A DNA stretch of 64,000 nt from the NCBI RefSeq assembly GCF_004336745.1, contig NZ_SJXD01000026.1, positions 372,001 to 436,000 on the forward strand. The letters run 5' to 3'. Below the pieces are notes generated by a model, which saw only the letters and a list, made by a program, of their open reading frames with translations, was not told where the DNA came from and searched no databases. Origin of the DNA: Roseococcus sp. SYP-B2431 (GTDB lineage: Bacteria; Pseudomonadota; Alphaproteobacteria; Acetobacterales; Acetobacteraceae). Positions within the stretch are counted from its first letter, which is position 1, and every line of letters begins with the position of its first letter. Positions 61,633 to 64,000 of this stretch are shown piece by piece. Made by a program: the position numbers and the translations under genes.

Positions 61633-62922
61633 ATGCCGGCCGTTTCCCGCCGAACGCTCCTCGCAGGCTCGGGCCTCGCGCCGCTGCGCCCGTCATGGGC
61701 TCAGGCAAGCGGACGCATCGCGCTGGTCGTCGGCAATGCCGGCTACCGCTCCATCCAGCCGCTCAACAATCCGCGCCGCGACGCGCGGGGAATGGCCGCC
61801 CTGCTGTCCCGGCTCGATTTCCGCGTGGAGCTGCTCCTGGACGCCACCAGGAACGACCTTCTCGCAGCCCTCGCGCGCTTCCGGCAGGCGGCCAGCGCCG
61901 AAGCCGCCCTCCTGCATTATTCGGGCCATGCCCTTCAGCTCGACGGGGTGAACTGGCTGGTGCCCGTGGATGCGGTGCTCCATCCCGCAGCGCCGACGGC
62001 ACCGCTGGTGGGGTTGGCCGAGTGCGTCTCCGCCATGGGCCGGGCCACGTCGCGCATCCTGCTGCTGGATGCCTGCCGGAACGATCCCTTCGAGCAAGGT
62101 CGGGACCGGAGGCCCGCCGGCCTCGCCCGCGTGAACGACGCGGACCACGGTGTCCTGATCGGCTTCGCCACGGCTCCGGGAAGCGTCGCGCTGGACGGGC
62201 GCGGGCTCACGAGCCCCTTCACCGACGCGATGCTGGAGCATATCGGCACGCCCGGCCTCGAGATCCGGCAGGTCCTCACCCGGGTCCGGCGCATGGTGCT
62301 GGAGGCGACTGACGGTCAGCAGATTCCCTGGGATACCTCGTCGCTGACGCGGGACGTCATCCTGCGGACGCCCGGGCACGCGCCCGTCCCGCGGCCGAAC
62401 CGCACGGAGCTGGAGCCGGCGCCAGCCCCGGTCCCGGCCGCCGTCCCCTCGCCGCGGCCCCAGTCAGCGCCGCCCAGGCCGGCGGTTCAGGCCGCCCCCG
62501 CCCCAAGCGCGCTCGCCCCGGCCGGCCGGTTCCGCGAGATTCCGAACGCCTACGCCTATGCGCGAGCCGCCCGCATTCCGCTGCCGAGCGGCATCGCGGT
62601 ACGGCAGTACCCGGAGGGCGACCCGCGCGCCGCGCTGGTGGGAAGCTGGCACAGCGGGGGCGGGCAGCAGGTGGTCGTGGTCGTCAGCGTGAACGAGCAG
62701 CTGACCAGGGTCGTCATCCTGGCGGCCCATACGAGCACCCCCTACGACCATATGCCGGGATGGTGGCGGCGCTCCGCGACACTGAACGGGTCGAAGGTCG
62801 ATCTTTCCAGTGCCTTCAACGTCTCGGAATTCGACCTGGCCTCCGGCTGGAGCCTGACAGCCGGCACCAACACGAGAGGGCGGGCCTTCACAAACAGCTT
62901 CAGGCGCATACGCCTCGACTGA
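61633..62922 (+). CDS. Caspase-like cysteine protease (peptidase C14 family), predicted Tat-exported
   Basis: A 429-residue protein with an RR signal, SRRTLLAGSGLAPL, ending near AWAQA (residue 25). The caspase p20-like domain spans about 27-250 (RIALVVGNAGYRS at the first strand). The catalytic His99 is in LLHYSGHALQ and Cys148 in ILLLDACRNDPF. It then has a Pro/Ala-rich linker (about 255-310) and a C-terminal domain of about 115 residues rich in beta pattern (VVVVVSVNEQLTRVVILAAHTS), which I cannot assign. Bacterial caspase-like (orthocaspase/metacaspase) proteins cut after basic residues and serve in regulation or cell death. Its strand is opposite to the flanking tat and scp genes. Confidence 0.9.
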   Translation: MPAVSRRTLLAGSGLAPLRPSWAQASGRIALVVGNAGYRSIQPLNNPRRDARGMAALLSRLDFRVELLLDATRNDLLAALARFRQAASAEAALLHYSGHALQLDGVNWLVPVDAVLHPAAPTAPLVGLAECVSAMGRATSRILLLDACRNDPFEQGRDRRPAGLARVNDADHGVLIGFATAPGSVALDGRGLTSPFTDAMLEHIGTPGLEIRQVLTRVRRMVLEATDGQQIPWDTSSLTRDVILRTPGHAPVPRPNRTELEPAPAPVPAAVPSPRPQSAPPRPAVQAAPAPSALAPAGRFREIPNAYAYARAARIPLPSGIAVRQYPEGDPRAALVGSWHSGGGQQVVVVVSVNEQLTRVVILAAHTSTPYDHMPGWWRRSATLNGSKVDLSSAFNVSEFDLASGWSLTAGTNTRGRAFTNSFRRIRLD

Positions 62923-62925
62923 GGA

Positions 62926-63582
62926 TCACGCCGCGTGATCCTCGATCAGCGGCGGCGCCCCGGTCGGCTCGCCCTGCAGCTCCACCACCGCGAGGTCGTT
63001 GGAGACCAGCTCCTCCTTCCGCGGCAGTTCCCCCAGCGACTTCAGCCCGAACTGGTCCAGGAACTTCGGCGTCGTCCCCCAGAGGGTCGGCCGCCCCGGC
63101 GTCTCCTTCCGCCCGCGCGAGGTCACGAGGCCCGCGTCGAGCAGCGCGTCCAGCGTGGTCTGCGCCAGCGCCGCGCCGCGGATCTCCTCGATCTCCGCCC
63201 GCGTCACCGGCTGGTGATAGGCCACGATCGACAGCGCCTCCATGGCCGCGCGCGGCAGGCGCCGCGGCACCTCGACCACGCGGGTGATGGCCGGCGCCAG
63301 GTCCAGCGCCGTCCGGAAGGCCCAGCCGCCGCCGACCTCGACCAGCTCCACCGCGCGGCCGGCCGTCTGCGCGGCCAGCGCCGTCAGCACGGCCCCGGCC
63401 TCCACCCCCTCCGGCAGCGCCATCTGCACTCGCAGGGCCGGGACCGGCCGGTCGGAGGCGAAGATCAGGGCCTCGGCGATGCGCAGGCCGCGGTCGAAGT
63501 CGGCCTGTTCGGGGCGCATGGGCTCCGGGGTCGCGGGCTCCGGCGCGGCATTGATGTCTTCAGGGGTGTCTTCAGGCGACAT
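62926..63582 (-). CDS. scpB: Segregation and condensation protein B
   Basis: Kleisin-interacting subunit of the SMC-ScpAB condensin complex. The 218-residue protein has two winged-helix domains: LRIAEALIFASDRPVPALRVQMALPEG near residues 32-58 and EALSIVAYHQPVTRAEIEEIRGAALAQTTLDALLDAGLV near 114-152, followed by GRPTLWGTTPKFLDQFGLKSLGELP, the diagnostic ScpB C terminus. The ATG is preceded by GGGAG and lies inside the end of scpA (11-base overlap). A longer frame with 25 residues of Cys/Arg-rich sequence is not supported. Confidence 0.95.
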   Translation of the reverse strand: MSPEDTPEDINAAPEPATPEPMRPEQADFDRGLRIAEALIFASDRPVPALRVQMALPEGVEAGAVLTALAAQTAGRAVELVEVGGGWAFRTALDLAPAITRVVEVPRRLPRAAMEALSIVAYHQPVTRAEIEEIRGAALAQTTLDALLDAGLVTSRGRKETPGRPTLWGTTPKFLDQFGLKSLGELPRKEELVSNDLAVVELQGEPTGAPPLIEDHAA

Positions 63583-64000
63583 GTCGAAGGTCTCCCTCGG
63601 TTTTCCGCAGCAGGATGGGCGCGAAGACCGCCTCCTGCCGCAGCTCGATCCCGCCATGCCGGGCGGCCTCGAGCGCCGCGATCAGGGTGCTCGCCAGCGC
63701 GGCGCGCCGGTCGAGCGGCGACAGCATCCCCTCCGGCAGGAAGGTGGCGAGCGTGCTCCAGCCAGGGGCGCTGCCGATCAACGCCTGGAGCCGGGTCAGG
63801 GCTTCCGCCACCGACCAGAGCTTGCGCGGCCTGGGCGTGAAGGGCCGGTCGGCCGCGCCGCGCCGGCGGGCCGTGGCATAGGCGCGCAGCAGGCTCGTGA
63901 GATCCGCCACCAGCCCCGTCCGGTCCTCGACGCGCAGCGATTCCGGCGCGCCCCGGGCGAAGGTCTCGCGCCCCAGCTGGGCCCGGCCGCCCAGCCAGGC
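63572..64000 (-). CDS. scpA: Segregation and condensation protein A, C-terminal part (cut by window edge)
   Basis: The kleisin subunit that bridges SMC heads. The frame runs in from the right edge, giving 142 residues here beginning AWLGGRAQLGRETFARGAPE, the conserved ScpA segment. It then continues LVADLTSLLRAYATARRR and ends APILLRKTEGDLRHVA. The GTG at 63910 is internal, not the start. It overlaps scpB by 11 bases. scpA-scpB upstream of tat genes is the standard alphaproteobacterial layout. Confidence 0.93.
   Translation of the reverse strand, partial: AWLGGRAQLGRETFARGAPESLRVEDRTGLVADLTSLLRAYATARRRGAADRPFTPRPRKLWSVAEALTRLQALIGSAPGWSTLATFLPEGMLSPLDRRAALASTLIAALEAARHGGIELRQEAVFAPILLRKTEGDLRHVA

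Noticed and set aside
1-64000. tRNA/rRNA genes, CRISPR arrays, insertion sequences, prophage or integrative element ends
   Set aside because: I looked for cloverleaf-like intergenic segments, regular repeat-spacer arrays, transposase or integrase genes and long direct or inverted repeats, and found none. The gaps are too short for most of these.

Overview
This is a high-GC alphaproteobacterial chromosome segment. The order rpsB-tsf-pyrH-frr-uppS-cdsA-dxr-rseP-bamA, the scpA/scpB-tatB-tatC-serS neighbourhood, an EipB-type envelope protein and strong C/G third-position bias all fit Rhodospirillales, most likely an Acetobacteraceae (Roseomonas-like) organism. That placement is inference from gene content; there is no rRNA in the window. 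Genes are packed almost without gaps: no stretch over 300 bases lacks a gene, and I saw no tRNA, rRNA, CRISPR array, transposase or prophage.

Region 1 (1-7522, minus strand) is the conserved translation/isoprenoid/envelope cluster, transcribed from rpsB to bamA, which runs off the left edge. Region 2 (7658-12038) holds phnN (ribose 1,5-bisphosphokinase), a gamma-glutamyltransferase, an SDR and a 2-hydroxyacid dehydrogenase, ending in a block of three tandem hairpins. Region 3 (12146-19583) looks like a carboxylate uptake and activation locus: an AMP-forming acid-CoA ligase and an SDR diverge from a complete TRAP transporter (dctPQM) followed by an ADP-forming acyl-CoA synthetase. Region 4 (19660-31673) is mixed: EipB-like protein, amidase, formate-THF ligase, a Bug-type binding protein, an OmpW-like porin, a sulfite reductase divergent from a SUMT, a small membrane protein, a 1-Cys peroxiredoxin, 2-aminoethylphosphonate transaminase and an MFS drug exporter.

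Region 5 (31707-41152) is an RND pump with its adaptor, divergent from a very large thioester-containing alpha-2-macroglobulin. Region 6 (41245-46991) encodes two giant multidomain glycosyltransferases, followed divergently by a MarR regulator and an OmpR/EnvZ-type two-component pair (47224-49932).

Region 7 (49970-56100, minus strand) is the most unusual part: eight tightly coupled genes, iorA-iorB-cytochrome c-soxF-soxX-soxY-soxZ-soxA. They join a molybdenum hydroxylase to a Sox carrier system that has no SoxB or SoxCD here and whose SoxY lacks the canonical GGCGG tail. Region 8 (56240-64000) has an Fsr-type exporter, serS, tatC and tatB, then a lone ABC ATPase and a Tat-signal caspase-like protease sitting where tatA is usually found, then scpB and a partial scpA at the right edge.
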